From Methylomicrobium lacus_A (GTDB lineage: Bacteria; Pseudomonadota; Gammaproteobacteria; Methylococcales; Methylomonadaceae), in contig NZ_CP169217.1 in assembly GCF_041897535.1 (NCBI RefSeq), forward strand, positions 2,108,001-2,172,000: a stretch of 64,000 nucleotides of DNA, in the 5' to 3' direction. The first letter of the stretch is position 1. Each line of letters opens with the position of its first letter. Made by a program: the position numbers and the translations under genes. The notes beneath the pieces are model-generated. The model was not told the DNA's origin, did not search any database, and saw nothing but the letters and a program-made list of their open reading frames with translations. Below, in pieces: positions 30,167-38,463 of this stretch.

Positions 30167-31015
30167 CTACAACTCGAATTCGCGGGACTGATCGTCAAGG
30201 CTGAGTTCCCGGCGGTGAACCTGCATCGGGTCCAGACGGCGGATCAGCTCAATCATGCCCGGCTCGGGCAAACGCGCGTTCGCAAGATCAGCGGCGACCG
30301 GAAAATCAAAGCCGGTGTTCTCGGCGACAAGCGCCGCCGTGGTATCGGGATAAACCGCATTCAGCCTGGCATGACCGGTTGCGTCGAAATCGAAAACGCC
30401 GAGATCGGTCACGATGCAGTCAGGCCCCTTGCCCCGGTACGGCAGTTCGGAACGCGGCCTGCCGTCGGCGCTGCGATGCCCGACGCTGGTCACGAAATCG
30501 CAGCGCTCGACCAGCCGAAAGCGGCGCCGTCCTTGTTGATCCGGAGGCGCACGGTGCGCCGCGGTCCAGATCGTGATATGGCCCGCATCGCAGGACAGAT
30601 TGCAGCCGCCGCCACCGCCCGGCAGCTTCAGCTTCAGATGGCCGGCATCGCCAAGCCGGGTCACATTCACATTACCCCAAGGGTCGATCTGCAGCCCGGA
30701 TAAAAACATCCGCCCCATCCGTCCGCTTGCGGCCAGATCGAACAGTTCCTCGATATTCAAGTCGCATTCGGCGCCGAGGCTCATCGCGAAATCGTTCGAG
30801 GTTGGCGTCAAAAACAGGGGGCTCGGATTGACCGCATAGGTCGCGCCCGCCACCAGTACCAGATTAGGCGCATGGCTGCGCTTGGCCAGATGCAGCGCAA
30901 GCTGTACCAGGGGCGAGCCGAAACCGTGGAATGCCAGAATGCCGTCTTCGATAGTCAATGCGATCTGATAGATCATCAATTCGCCGAGCGTGCAGGTGCG
31001 GATTGGCTCAGTCAT
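30167..31015 (-). CDS. CoA-transferase family subunit B (glutaconate CoA-transferase/IpdB-like)
   Basis: 282 residues of the class I CoA-transferase beta-type fold, with LGELMIYQIALTIEDGILAF, HAPNLVLVAGATYAVNPSPL, GRMFLSGLQIDPWGNVN and a glycine-rich stretch KLPGGGGGCNLSCDAGH. The place where active beta subunits normally carry the catalytic glutamate before NPxPL reads AGAT, so it may not be a simple transferase. The steroid-degrading IpdB also lacks that residue and, with IpdA, works as a hydrolase. It overlaps subunit A by eight bases and probably forms a heterodimer with it. Similar pairs accompany epoxyalkane:CoM transferase in ethene and vinyl chloride degraders. Confidence 0.78.
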   Translation of the reverse strand: MTEPIRTCTLGELMIYQIALTIEDGILAFHGFGSPLVQLALHLAKRSHAPNLVLVAGATYAVNPSPLFLTPTSNDFAMSLGAECDLNIEELFDLAASGRMGRMFLSGLQIDPWGNVNVTRLGDAGHLKLKLPGGGGGCNLSCDAGHITIWTAAHRAPPDQQGRRRFRLVERCDFVTSVGHRSADGRPRSELPYRGKGPDCIVTDLGVFDFDATGHARLNAVYPDTTAALVAENTGFDFPVAADLANARLPEPGMIELIRRLDPMQVHRRELSLDDQSREFEL

Positions 31016-31928
31016 AGAGGCTCCTCCACTGCTCGGCGCTCTCGCGCCATGTTACCAGCCGGTGCAAGCGTTCACGGCCGCCTATCGCCTCCAGATAAAC
31101 CTGATGATCGGGACATTGACTAACGAACGGTTTCAGATAGTTTTCCCGAAAAGACTCGGCACCTTGCCTGGCTTGATCGTAGTAATAATGCGTATGCTGC
31201 CGGTCATAGGCATAGTTCGGATAGCACGAGGTCGGGTGCGCGCCGTACCGAACCTCACAGACCGCGGTCACGTAAAAATAAGGGATCGTGACGCCTTTTT
31301 CAGCGAGGTCTTCATGCTCGATGATCTCTTCGACCGTCACAATCACTTTGCGGGATGCTTTCGCGAATAGGATATCGGCCACCGGCGGCCCTTCGATGTG
31401 CAGGTTGCCGTGGCGATCCGCGAAATGCGCATGCAGGAGCGCCACATCGGGCTGCAATGGCGGCACCAGCACGAGCTTGTCGCCGGTATAAGGACAGATC
31501 ATCGTTTTGAATTCGGGATGCAGTGCCTCATAGCCCGTCCCCTGCACCGAGCGAATCGGCATGAACGGCAGCCCCGAGATCGCGGCGCGCAATTGCTGCA
31601 CCAGCGTATAGCAGCAGTTGTCCTCGACCTGGACATCGCCGGATTCACAGGCGCGCCGGTAATTCGGCGCCATGCCGAAATCCTGTTCGAAACCGACATA
31701 GGATTCGCCGCTCGCGGCCACGACGCCGGCGCCGCACAGCATGTCGATATCGATGCCATGGGCGGAGCCGACTACTTTGAGTCCCTTGCGGCCCTGCCGA
31801 ATCAGTTCACGCAAGGCGGCCATCGGTTCGCGCCAGGACAGGCCGCCACCGACAGCAACCACATCGCCGTCCTTCACCTGAACGACGAGTTCGGACAACG
31901 AACAACGCTTGTCGGTTTGCGTGAACAT
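31008..31928 (-). CDS. CoA-transferase family subunit A (glutaconate CoA-transferase/IpdA-like)
   Basis: 306 residues with the family pattern LSELVVQVKDGDVVAVGG, YVGFEQDFGMAPNYRRACE near residue 78, YTLVQQLRAAISGLPFMPIR near 107, and PDVALLHAHFADRHGNLHIEG near 165. Its glutamates around residue 102 could supply the active-site acid of an IpdAB-like hydrolase (inference). It is 12 bp downstream of the epoxyalkane:CoM transferase gene. The natural substrate is unknown; a CoA thioester derived from a coenzyme M conjugate would fit the cluster. Confidence 0.78.
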   Translation of the reverse strand: MFTQTDKRCSLSELVVQVKDGDVVAVGGGLSWREPMAALRELIRQGRKGLKVVGSAHGIDIDMLCGAGVVAASGESYVGFEQDFGMAPNYRRACESGDVQVEDNCCYTLVQQLRAAISGLPFMPIRSVQGTGYEALHPEFKTMICPYTGDKLVLVPPLQPDVALLHAHFADRHGNLHIEGPPVADILFAKASRKVIVTVEEIIEHEDLAEKGVTIPYFYVTAVCEVRYGAHPTSCYPNYAYDRQHTHYYYDQARQGAESFRENYLKPFVSQCPDHQVYLEAIGGRERLHRLVTWRESAEQWRSLYD

Positions 31929-31940
31929 GGGCGGCTCCGG

Positions 31941-33053
31941 TTAAGCCACTCCGAGTTCCTTACGGACGATCTTCGCGCCTTCGACCAGTGCGTGCAGTTT
32001 GTCCTGGCAAATGTAACGCTGCAGCAGAATCAGACCGCAATCGGTCGTGACGCCCAATTGCTCGGCCGGCACCACGGTCAGTAACTGCCGAATCTTCGCG
32101 GCGACCTGCTCGGCCGTTTCACAGACGGTACTTTTGACGTCGATCACGCCGGCCCAGAACATCATGTTTTTCGGAATCGGATGCTCCTTCAGGATTTCCA
32201 GGCCCGAATTCTCAAAGGGCAGACGGCCGATGCCCTCGATATTGAAGACGTCGATGTTGGCCTGGTAGGATTTCGGCACGACCGACGAAGTCGGATTCGG
32301 TTTTTTGGCGTTTTGCGCGCGCAGGGTCAGGTCGAAAACCTCGCCCGCCGATGCGGTTTCATCCGGGTAATAGGCAGGCGTCCCACCCCAGTTGCCCCAG
32401 CAGATATGGCAGACGATTTTCGCATGTTTGACGCCGGCCACCGCGCGATTGAATGCTTCGATCGCCCAGTCTTCATAGAAATAAGGCCAAGTGAATTCGT
32501 CGAGTTGAATATAATCGACGCCCAGTGCGTCGACTTCCAGAATGTCTTCGTTGATCGCCTTCGCAATGTCCATCGCGCGGTCGCGACTGTTCGAGTAATG
32601 CAGGTCGTTCGTACACTGCGCCAACACCTGCACACCGGTGTACTGCACCTTGACCGGTTTGTCGGTCGCCCGCCTCAACGCCCGCGCCTGCTCGACCATG
32701 ATCTGGCCGCGGCGTTTGATTTCCTGGGTCACGGTCGCCGAATGCAGCCGGCTGTAGATCGGAAAGCCCAAATGCTTGCCCGACAGATCGTAGCCGAGCC
32801 GATCAAAGTAGTAATACAGCGCCTGATCGGCATAATTGTCGCCGTGCAGCCTGCCGTCCGCGATGATGTCTAGGCCTGCCTTCAGTTGATCGGTCACCAG
32901 CGCGGCGGTCGCATCCTCGAGCGCTTCCCGGACCAGCGCATCGGGCGGCTGCCTATCGCCTTTGAAATGCCTCGCAAACGTTGCGTCCCACCATCTCGGA
33001 TTCGGATAGTTGCCGACCATGCTGGTTGGAATCAATACCTTATTCTTATTCAT
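31941..33053 (-). CDS. Epoxyalkane:coenzyme M transferase-like zinc enzyme
   Basis: 370 residues, the family length (XecA and EtnE are about 370-380). The fold is that of the C-terminal barrel of cobalamin-independent methionine synthase. The zinc ligands H-x-C-(120)-C are visible as His216 and Cys218 in KIVCHICWGNWGG and Cys339 in TTDCGLILLQ. The N-terminus has LIPTSMVGNYPNPRWWD, and LDEFTWPYFYEDW lies near residue 184. This enzyme activates the thiolate of coenzyme M to open an epoxide ring, giving hydroxyalkyl-CoM. Methionine synthase is rejected because the protein lacks the N-terminal MetE half and sits among coenzyme M biosynthesis genes. The start has GGGAGC upstream. It is the first gene of the nine-gene operon. 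Confidence 0.87.
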   Translation of the reverse strand: MNKNKVLIPTSMVGNYPNPRWWDATFARHFKGDRQPPDALVREALEDATAALVTDQLKAGLDIIADGRLHGDNYADQALYYYFDRLGYDLSGKHLGFPIYSRLHSATVTQEIKRRGQIMVEQARALRRATDKPVKVQYTGVQVLAQCTNDLHYSNSRDRAMDIAKAINEDILEVDALGVDYIQLDEFTWPYFYEDWAIEAFNRAVAGVKHAKIVCHICWGNWGGTPAYYPDETASAGEVFDLTLRAQNAKKPNPTSSVVPKSYQANIDVFNIEGIGRLPFENSGLEILKEHPIPKNMMFWAGVIDVKSTVCETAEQVAAKIRQLLTVVPAEQLGVTTDCGLILLQRYICQDKLHALVEGAKIVRKELGVA

Positions 33054-33186
33054 AGCTTGCTCCCAATGTTCTGAATGACATTCGATCGCTCACCGCGTGA
33101 ATCCAGTAAAAAGCATTCCTCTGTTCAATCCGATTGCGCGCCCAGAGATCGTCAGTTGAAAGTATCACAGTTATATTTTGACCCAT

Positions 33187-33204
33187 ATAGGTATAAATAC
33201 CTAT
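33187..33204. promoter_or_regulatory. Perfect 18-bp palindrome upstream of the coenzyme M operon
   Basis: ATAGGTATAAATACCTAT consists of two 8-bp complementary arms around AA. It lies 134 bp before the epoxyalkane:CoM transferase start, in the only sizeable gap ahead of the nine-gene operon. On the minus strand a promoter-like TGTGATACT (extended -10 style) follows about 28 bp downstream, so the palindrome would sit near or over the -35 region. An identical copy is at 62097-62114. It looks like an operator for a dimeric regulator, not encoded in the window. Confidence 0.5.
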
Positions 33205-33226
33205 GCAGACTTGCCACTCACCTCAC

Positions 33227-33427
33227 TCAATAGCCTCCGCAGCAGGGGCAGCCCTTGCCGTGAGGCTTTTCGAGCGGATGAAAATCGCTCGGCCGCTCGC
33301 CGATCGGTTCGGCCGCGCGGCTCCCGCATTCGGAACAGACCCAAATCTCCGGAACTTTGGCGCCGTTCAGCACCAGACTTTGAAACTGGTGTCCGCAATC
33401 GGGACACTTGAGCAGATAAACGGGCAT
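33227..33427 (-). CDS. Small FmdB-like zinc ribbon protein
   Basis: 66 residues starting MPVYLLKCPDCGHQFQSL, with CPDCG and CSECG pairs forming a zinc ribbon and a C-terminal KGCPCCGGY tail. The ribosome site CAGGAGGGGGG is very strong. It resembles the FmdB family but differs from the copy at 21.6 kb. It lies between the aldehyde dehydrogenase and epoxyalkane:CoM transferase genes on the same strand, hinting at a role with the cluster such as regulation or metal handling (inference). Confidence 0.75.
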   Translation of the reverse strand: MPVYLLKCPDCGHQFQSLVLNGAKVPEIWVCSECGSRAAEPIGERPSDFHPLEKPHGKGCPCCGGY

Positions 33428-33521
33428 CCCCCCTCCTGAATCAATATACCCCGGCTAAATGACACAAAGCAGGGCGCATGTCTCCCCTCTACCGGTATAC
33501 ACCCAACGTCGCGCGGCCGGG

Positions 33522-34934
33522 TTAGCGCGAATACTTCTGCCAATGACTTTGAAACAGCGCCTGCTCGTCGAATGTTCGTGGCGCAATCGGCCGCGACACC
33601 CAGGTCAGATTGATCATGTGCCGGGCATTCACATTTTCGGTCGTGATGTTGCCGCCCCAGGTGCCGCAACTCAGGCTCAGTGTGTAGGGCAGGCCGTTGC
33701 GCGGGCTGCCCGCGCCTTCGTTCAGATTTTGATTGACCATGACCCGGGCGGTCTTGGTTCGCATCGCCAACTCCATCACATGCGCCTCATTCGCGGTATG
33801 GATGCCGCAGGTATGACCCTGCCCCTGATAGGACGTGATCGCATTGACCTCGGCAATCGCATTGTCGATGCCGTCCCGGTAACGGTACAAGGCCAGCACC
33901 GGCGACAGCTTTTCGCCCGAAAACGGAAAATCCGGTCCCGCGCCGCTCTCTTCGACAATCAGAAAGGTACAATCATCGGGCACCTGAATACCCGCCAGCC
34001 CCGCAATATGCCGCGCCGATTTCGCGATCACCAGGGCGCTCGGAATATGAACCGAAGGGTCCGGCCACATCAGCGCCTGCAATTTGGACTTTTCCTCGTC
34101 CGTACAAAGATGGCCTCCGGCCTGCCGCAACTTGCTAAGCAGCGTCTGATAAATCGACTCCTGCGCGACGACCGCATTATCGGCCAGGCAGCTGGTCGCA
34201 TGATCATGGCGCTTGGCGGCCGCAATCATGGCCGCCGCATCGTCCAGATCGGCGGTTTCATCGACGACATGCACGCTATTGCCGACGCCGACGCCATAGG
34301 CCGGCGTTCCGGAACTGTAGGCCGCCTTGACCATCGCCGCACCGCCGGTCGCCACGATCAGATCGGCCAGTTGCATCAAGCGCTGGGTTTTCGCAAGAGA
34401 GGGTTTTTCGATCACCTGCACCAGGTCGGCCGGCGCGCCGACCTGCATACAAGCGGTGCGCATCAGTTGCACGCTCAATTCGGTGGTTTTCTGCGTTCTC
34501 GGATGCGCGGCCACGATGATCGCATTGCGTCCCTTCAAGGCCAGGAGTGTTTTCAAGGGCGGCGTCGCATCAGGACCTGTCGTCGGAATCAGCGCGGCGA
34601 CCACGCCAACCGGTTTGGCGATCTTGACCAGGCCTTTTTCGGGAATTTCCTCGACCACCCCGACCGTTTTGACCGTCAGGATGTCCGCCAAGGTGCCCAT
34701 GCAGCGGTTGCGAATCTTGGTGACCTTGTCGTTGTAATTGCCGAAGCCGCCTTCATCGACCGCCTGTTTCGCAAGTTGCTCCGCATGATCAGTGCGCACG
34801 ACGGCCCAGCAAACCGCCTTGACCAGGTCATCGACCTGCGCCTGTGAATAGCCTTCTATCCGTTGCTGCGCTTTCCGCGCGCGGTCAATATAACCCGCAA
34901 TCTGATCCGCATCGTGTTCTGTCGTACTCGTCAT
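33522..34934 (-). CDS. CoA-acylating aldehyde dehydrogenase, similar to sulfoacetaldehyde dehydrogenase (SauS type)
   Basis: 470 residues from the ATG at 34932-34934 with GGGAGGT upstream; the reading frame extends 44 codons further without similarity. It belongs to the EutE/PduP/AdhE-like acylating group: VGVVAALIPTTGPDATPPLKTL near 109, AAYSSGTPAYGVGVGNSVHVV near 204 and the catalytic Cys249 in HDHATSCLADNAVV. The overall look is close to acylating sulfoacetaldehyde dehydrogenases. Likely role: oxidise an aldehyde to its acyl-CoA with NAD and CoA. In this cluster the aldehyde could be the one formed from a hydroxyalkyl-CoM, or sulfoacetaldehyde itself, a coenzyme M intermediate (inference). 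Confidence 0.8.
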   Translation of the reverse strand: MTSTTEHDADQIAGYIDRARKAQQRIEGYSQAQVDDLVKAVCWAVVRTDHAEQLAKQAVDEGGFGNYNDKVTKIRNRCMGTLADILTVKTVGVVEEIPEKGLVKIAKPVGVVAALIPTTGPDATPPLKTLLALKGRNAIIVAAHPRTQKTTELSVQLMRTACMQVGAPADLVQVIEKPSLAKTQRLMQLADLIVATGGAAMVKAAYSSGTPAYGVGVGNSVHVVDETADLDDAAAMIAAAKRHDHATSCLADNAVVAQESIYQTLLSKLRQAGGHLCTDEEKSKLQALMWPDPSVHIPSALVIAKSARHIAGLAGIQVPDDCTFLIVEESGAGPDFPFSGEKLSPVLALYRYRDGIDNAIAEVNAITSYQGQGHTCGIHTANEAHVMELAMRTKTARVMVNQNLNEGAGSPRNGLPYTLSLSCGTWGGNITTENVNARHMINLTWVSRPIAPRTFDEQALFQSHWQKYSR

Positions 34935-35086
34935 CAATGCACACCTCCCGACTTCGGCCTCAAGGGGACGCGTAAAAACTGGCGAAGTACATTCGCCACG
35001 CTCGAACTGTACCACTCTGCATAACTCTGTACAATCTAAATTTGCGCCGCACCGACTTTCAAGCAAACAACGCCCTTTCCGAAAGA

Positions 35087-36679
35087 CTATGCCGGATTCC
35101 GGATCAAATCCGCCGCCTTCTCGGCGATCATGATCACCGGCGCATTGGTGTTGCCGCTGACGATGGCCGGCATCACCGAAGCGTCCACGACGCGCAAGCC
35201 GTCAATGCCGTTAACGCGCAAGGCCGGGTCGACGACTGCCGAAGCGTCCACGCCCATCCGGCAGGTGCTGGTCGGGTGCCATGTGGTCGACGCGGTCCGC
35301 CGCACAAAAGCAGCCAGGCCCTCATCGTCCCGAATGTCGGTGCCCGGCGACAATTCTACGCCGCGAATCTCGTCGAAGGCGCCGGCATGAAGAATCTTCA
35401 AATTCCAGCGGACGCCCGCGACCAGACAGCGCAGATCATCGGAATCGCTGAAATAGCAAGGATCGATGCGCGGCCTGTCCAACGGGTCTGCGGAAGCCAG
35501 TGTAATCCGCCCCCTGCTGCGCGGCCTGTTCACATAGGCGGTCAGCGCGATGCCGTGACGCGTCGGCGTTCCTGCCTCCGGATAGTCGGGCGTCAAATTG
35601 CCGAACAAAAACAATTGCAGATCGGGATAATCGACATCCGGCCGGCTTTTGACAAAGCAACCGGCTTCGAGAAAATTCGAGGCCAGCGGCCCGATTTTTT
35701 CACGCTCGTATTGTTGTTGCGCGAAGGCTTTCTGGCTCGGAGGCAGCGGCGCGAAGGTCAACGGTTGGAGAAGTTCGGAGCGCACTCTGGCATGGATATG
35801 GTCCTGCAGATTCTTGCCGACCTCCGGCGCGTCATGCAGAACCTCGATGCCCAACGCTTCAAGCTCCGAAGCCGGCCCCACCCCTGACAACATCAACAGC
35901 TGCGGCGAGCGCAGGGCGCCGGCAGCAAGAATCATTTCGGCGCTGGCATAGGCCTGTTCAATTACGCCATTGTGCAAATATTGCACGCCGATTGCGCGCC
36001 GGCCATTGAACAGCAACTTGGTCGCACGCGCATGACTGATCACGGTCAGATTGACGCGTGAACGCACCAGATGCAAATAGGCCTTCGCCGTGCTACAGCG
36101 TTCGCCCTGGGCTATCGTGCACTGCAAGGGACCGCAGCCATCCTGACGTTCGCCGTTGAAATCGGGATTGAAGGCGATGCCGGCTTCCTGCGCGGCAGCA
36201 AGGTAGCGTTCGGTGACCGGGCTTAAAGGAATGTGACTGGAGACACGCAGCGGCCCGGATGCTCCATGGAAGCGGCCCTGAAAGGTGTCGTTGGTTTCGG
36301 ATTTGATGAAATAGGGCAACACATCATCATAGCTCCAGCCGGCATTGCCGAGACTGGCCCAATAATCATAATCGCTGCGGTTGCCGCGGATATAGATCAT
36401 GTAATTGATCGAGCTCGAACCACCGAGCGCCTTGCCTTGCGGCAAGAAGATGCGCCGGTTGTGCATTGCCGCCTGCGGCTCAGTCCTGTCGCCCCAGTCG
36501 TAGGGGCTGTCCTGCAACTCGCCAAAGCGCGCCGGCGTCTGGATCGCCGCCGCCGCATCCTCGCCGCCGGCTTCGAGCAGCAGCACACGGCAGCCCGGAT
36601 CCTCGCTCAGCCGGCCGGCAAGTACACAGCCGGCCGAACCTCCGCCAATGATGATGTAATCCACGATCGGTCTGGGCAT
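35087..36679 (-). CDS. GMC-family FAD alcohol dehydrogenase/oxidase
   Basis: 530 residues from the ATG at 36677-36679, six bases after GCGAGGTG. The GMC signatures are the N-terminal FAD fold DYIIIGGGSAGCVLAGRLSE, GKALGGSSSINYMIYIRG, AAGALRSPQLLMLSGVGP and the C-terminal TSTCRMGVDASAVVDPALRV followed by DASVMPAIVSGNTNAPVIMI. The active-site pair is His in TTWHPTSTCRMG and Asn in SGNTNAP. It resembles choline and medium-chain alcohol dehydrogenases. No betaine genes are near. Upstream of an acylating aldehyde dehydrogenase and a CoM transferase, it is a candidate for oxidising the alcohol of hydroxyalkyl-CoM (inference). Confidence 0.82.
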   Translation of the reverse strand: MPRPIVDYIIIGGGSAGCVLAGRLSEDPGCRVLLLEAGGEDAAAAIQTPARFGELQDSPYDWGDRTEPQAAMHNRRIFLPQGKALGGSSSINYMIYIRGNRSDYDYWASLGNAGWSYDDVLPYFIKSETNDTFQGRFHGASGPLRVSSHIPLSPVTERYLAAAQEAGIAFNPDFNGERQDGCGPLQCTIAQGERCSTAKAYLHLVRSRVNLTVISHARATKLLFNGRRAIGVQYLHNGVIEQAYASAEMILAAGALRSPQLLMLSGVGPASELEALGIEVLHDAPEVGKNLQDHIHARVRSELLQPLTFAPLPPSQKAFAQQQYEREKIGPLASNFLEAGCFVKSRPDVDYPDLQLFLFGNLTPDYPEAGTPTRHGIALTAYVNRPRSRGRITLASADPLDRPRIDPCYFSDSDDLRCLVAGVRWNLKILHAGAFDEIRGVELSPGTDIRDDEGLAAFVRRTASTTWHPTSTCRMGVDASAVVDPALRVNGIDGLRVVDASVMPAIVSGNTNAPVIMIAEKAADLIRNPA

Positions 36680-36831
36680 GATCGACACCTCGCATCGAGA
36701 TTATCTGGCCTATACATTTTTCAATGCATAGGGCCGTAAGCCCACATCTAAAAGGGCTCCATCCACTGACGGAATAACCGCTAAAACCAGCCAAGCAGCC
36801 GCGAATATGCCCGAAAGATAAGCGCCCGTCG

Positions 36832-37623
36832 TTAATAAGGATTGACCGGAGCCAAATTATTTTGTTCATCGAATTCCTTCTCGATATCGAATTGCTCATG
36901 TTCCTTGTCTTGCGGAACCTTGCCATCATGTATCAGGTATTCTCGCTGCTGGAAATACGCGTTCTTGAAGAAATCGTAACGGTCCACCGCCGCCTCGGTC
37001 GCGATTTTTTCGTTGCTCAGATTGTCGGCCCGCGTATCGGCCGCATTAACCCCAAAGAGCCCGCCGGAAATTGCGGTAGAGACACCGGAAGACACGCCCA
37101 AGCCCACATAACTGATAGGATTCATCGCCGCATCGCCGACCAAACCGCCTATGCCGCGCGGTGAACTGGGCCCGAACAACGGCAAGACCAGATAAGGTCC
37201 GCTTGACAATCCCCAATAACCCAGGGTCTGATCGAAATCTTCGTTATGTTTCTGCAAGTCGATCATCGAAGCGACATCGACGAAACCTGCGACGCCGGCC
37301 GTCGTATTAACCAGAAAACGTGCCCCGTCCTGACCGCTCTGCACGACCTTCCCTTGCAGCAAATCATTGATGGTCACGCCAATATCACCGAGATTGCTGA
37401 AAAAGTTAGTGATGCCGCGATCGACGAACGTCGGCGTGATCCATTGGTAACCTTTCGCGACCGGCTTCATCACATAATCATCGAGGCCATCGTTGAAGTC
37501 CTGCACGTCCCGATTCCAGCTTTCATACGGATCCCTTTTATCCAGGGACGTCGTCGCGCAGCCGGCCGCCAGAGCCGCGAGACCCAATACCGCACACTTC
37601 GTTAACTTTTCAAACTTTCGCAT
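36832..37623 (-). CDS. mlaA: Outer-membrane phospholipid transport lipoprotein MlaA
   Basis: 263 residues from the ATG followed by MRKFEKLTKC. Signal peptide with lipobox LAALAAGC, then DPYESWNRDVQDFNDGLDDY, FFSNLGDIGVTINDLLQGK and GPYLVLPLFGPSSPRGIGG, all diagnostic of MlaA/VacJ. It removes phospholipids from the outer leaflet and passes them to MlaC. The other mla genes are not in this window. Confidence 0.93.
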   Translation of the reverse strand: MRKFEKLTKCAVLGLAALAAGCATTSLDKRDPYESWNRDVQDFNDGLDDYVMKPVAKGYQWITPTFVDRGITNFFSNLGDIGVTINDLLQGKVVQSGQDGARFLVNTTAGVAGFVDVASMIDLQKHNEDFDQTLGYWGLSSGPYLVLPLFGPSSPRGIGGLVGDAAMNPISYVGLGVSSGVSTAISGGLFGVNAADTRADNLSNEKIATEAAVDRYDFFKNAYFQQREYLIHDGKVPQDKEHEQFDIEKEFDEQNNLAPVNPY

Positions 37624-37764
37624 TTCACTCACTCTCGAATTCGTCAAGGTTCCAATACCAGTAAACTGCGCGTAACATATCACAAATGTGGTGACTCTTC
37701 GAGCCTCATAACGACAACCTACCTACCCAATTAATTCCGCCCACCCTATCTTAAACGCATCTTA

Positions 37765-38394
37765 ATGAACTCCCCATCAATCCCCCTCGACCGACGCTTT
37801 AGAGGCTACCTGCCGGTCATTGTCGACATCGAAACGGCCGGCTTTAATCCGAAGAAAAATGCCTTGCTCGAAATTGCGGCGGTGATCGTGGAATTCAATG
37901 CCGACGGCGACCTGGAGATCACCGAACGCTATTCGGCGCACGTGATTCCGTTCAAAAATTCCGAACTCGATGAAGCCGCGCTCAAATTCAACGGCATCGA
38001 TCCCTATCATCCGTTTCGGATGGCGATCGACGAGGACGAAGCGCTGCATATGATTTTCCGGCCGATCCGCCATGCGATCAAACGCAATCTGTGTACCCGC
38101 GCGATTCTGGTCGGCCACAACCCGGCCTTCGACCTGAATTTTCTGAATGCGGCGATACAGCGCACGCAGAACAAACGCAACCCGTTTCATCCGTTCAGCA
38201 CCTTCGACACGGCCACCCTAGGCGGGCTCGTCTATCAGGAAACGGTGCTGGCCAAGGCGGCCAAGGCCGCGGGACTCGCCTGGGACAACGAGAAAGCGCA
38301 CTCGGCGCTTTATGATGCGGAAATGACCGCGACATTATTCTGCAAGATCGTAAACCGCTGGAAACAGTTGGAAAACCTGATGCCAGCCCCCTAA
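37765..38394 (+). CDS. rnt: Ribonuclease T
   Basis: 209 residues of the DEDDh exonuclease family. Exo I: IVDIETAGFNPKKNALLEIAA; Exo II: VGHNPAFDLNFLNAA; Exo III: HSALYDAEMTATLFCKI. It trims the 3' ends of tRNA and other stable RNAs. No clear ribosome site precedes the ATG, but the N-terminal residues agree with the family. Confidence 0.93.
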   Translation: MNSPSIPLDRRFRGYLPVIVDIETAGFNPKKNALLEIAAVIVEFNADGDLEITERYSAHVIPFKNSELDEAALKFNGIDPYHPFRMAIDEDEALHMIFRPIRHAIKRNLCTRAILVGHNPAFDLNFLNAAIQRTQNKRNPFHPFSTFDTATLGGLVYQETVLAKAAKAAGLAWDNEKAHSALYDAEMTATLFCKIVNRWKQLENLMPAP

Positions 38395-38463
38395 GCCCCG
38401 GCCATTGACGCTGGCTTTAAAAAGCCCGTATGATGGGATACTTTCGTCAGTCCGGATGCCGCC

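Noticed and set aside
31941..33053. Cobalamin-independent methionine synthase (MetE)
   Set aside because: It has the MetE-type zinc barrel, but at 370 residues it lacks the N-terminal half and the folate-binding part, and its neighbours are coenzyme M genes, so epoxyalkane:CoM transferase fits better.
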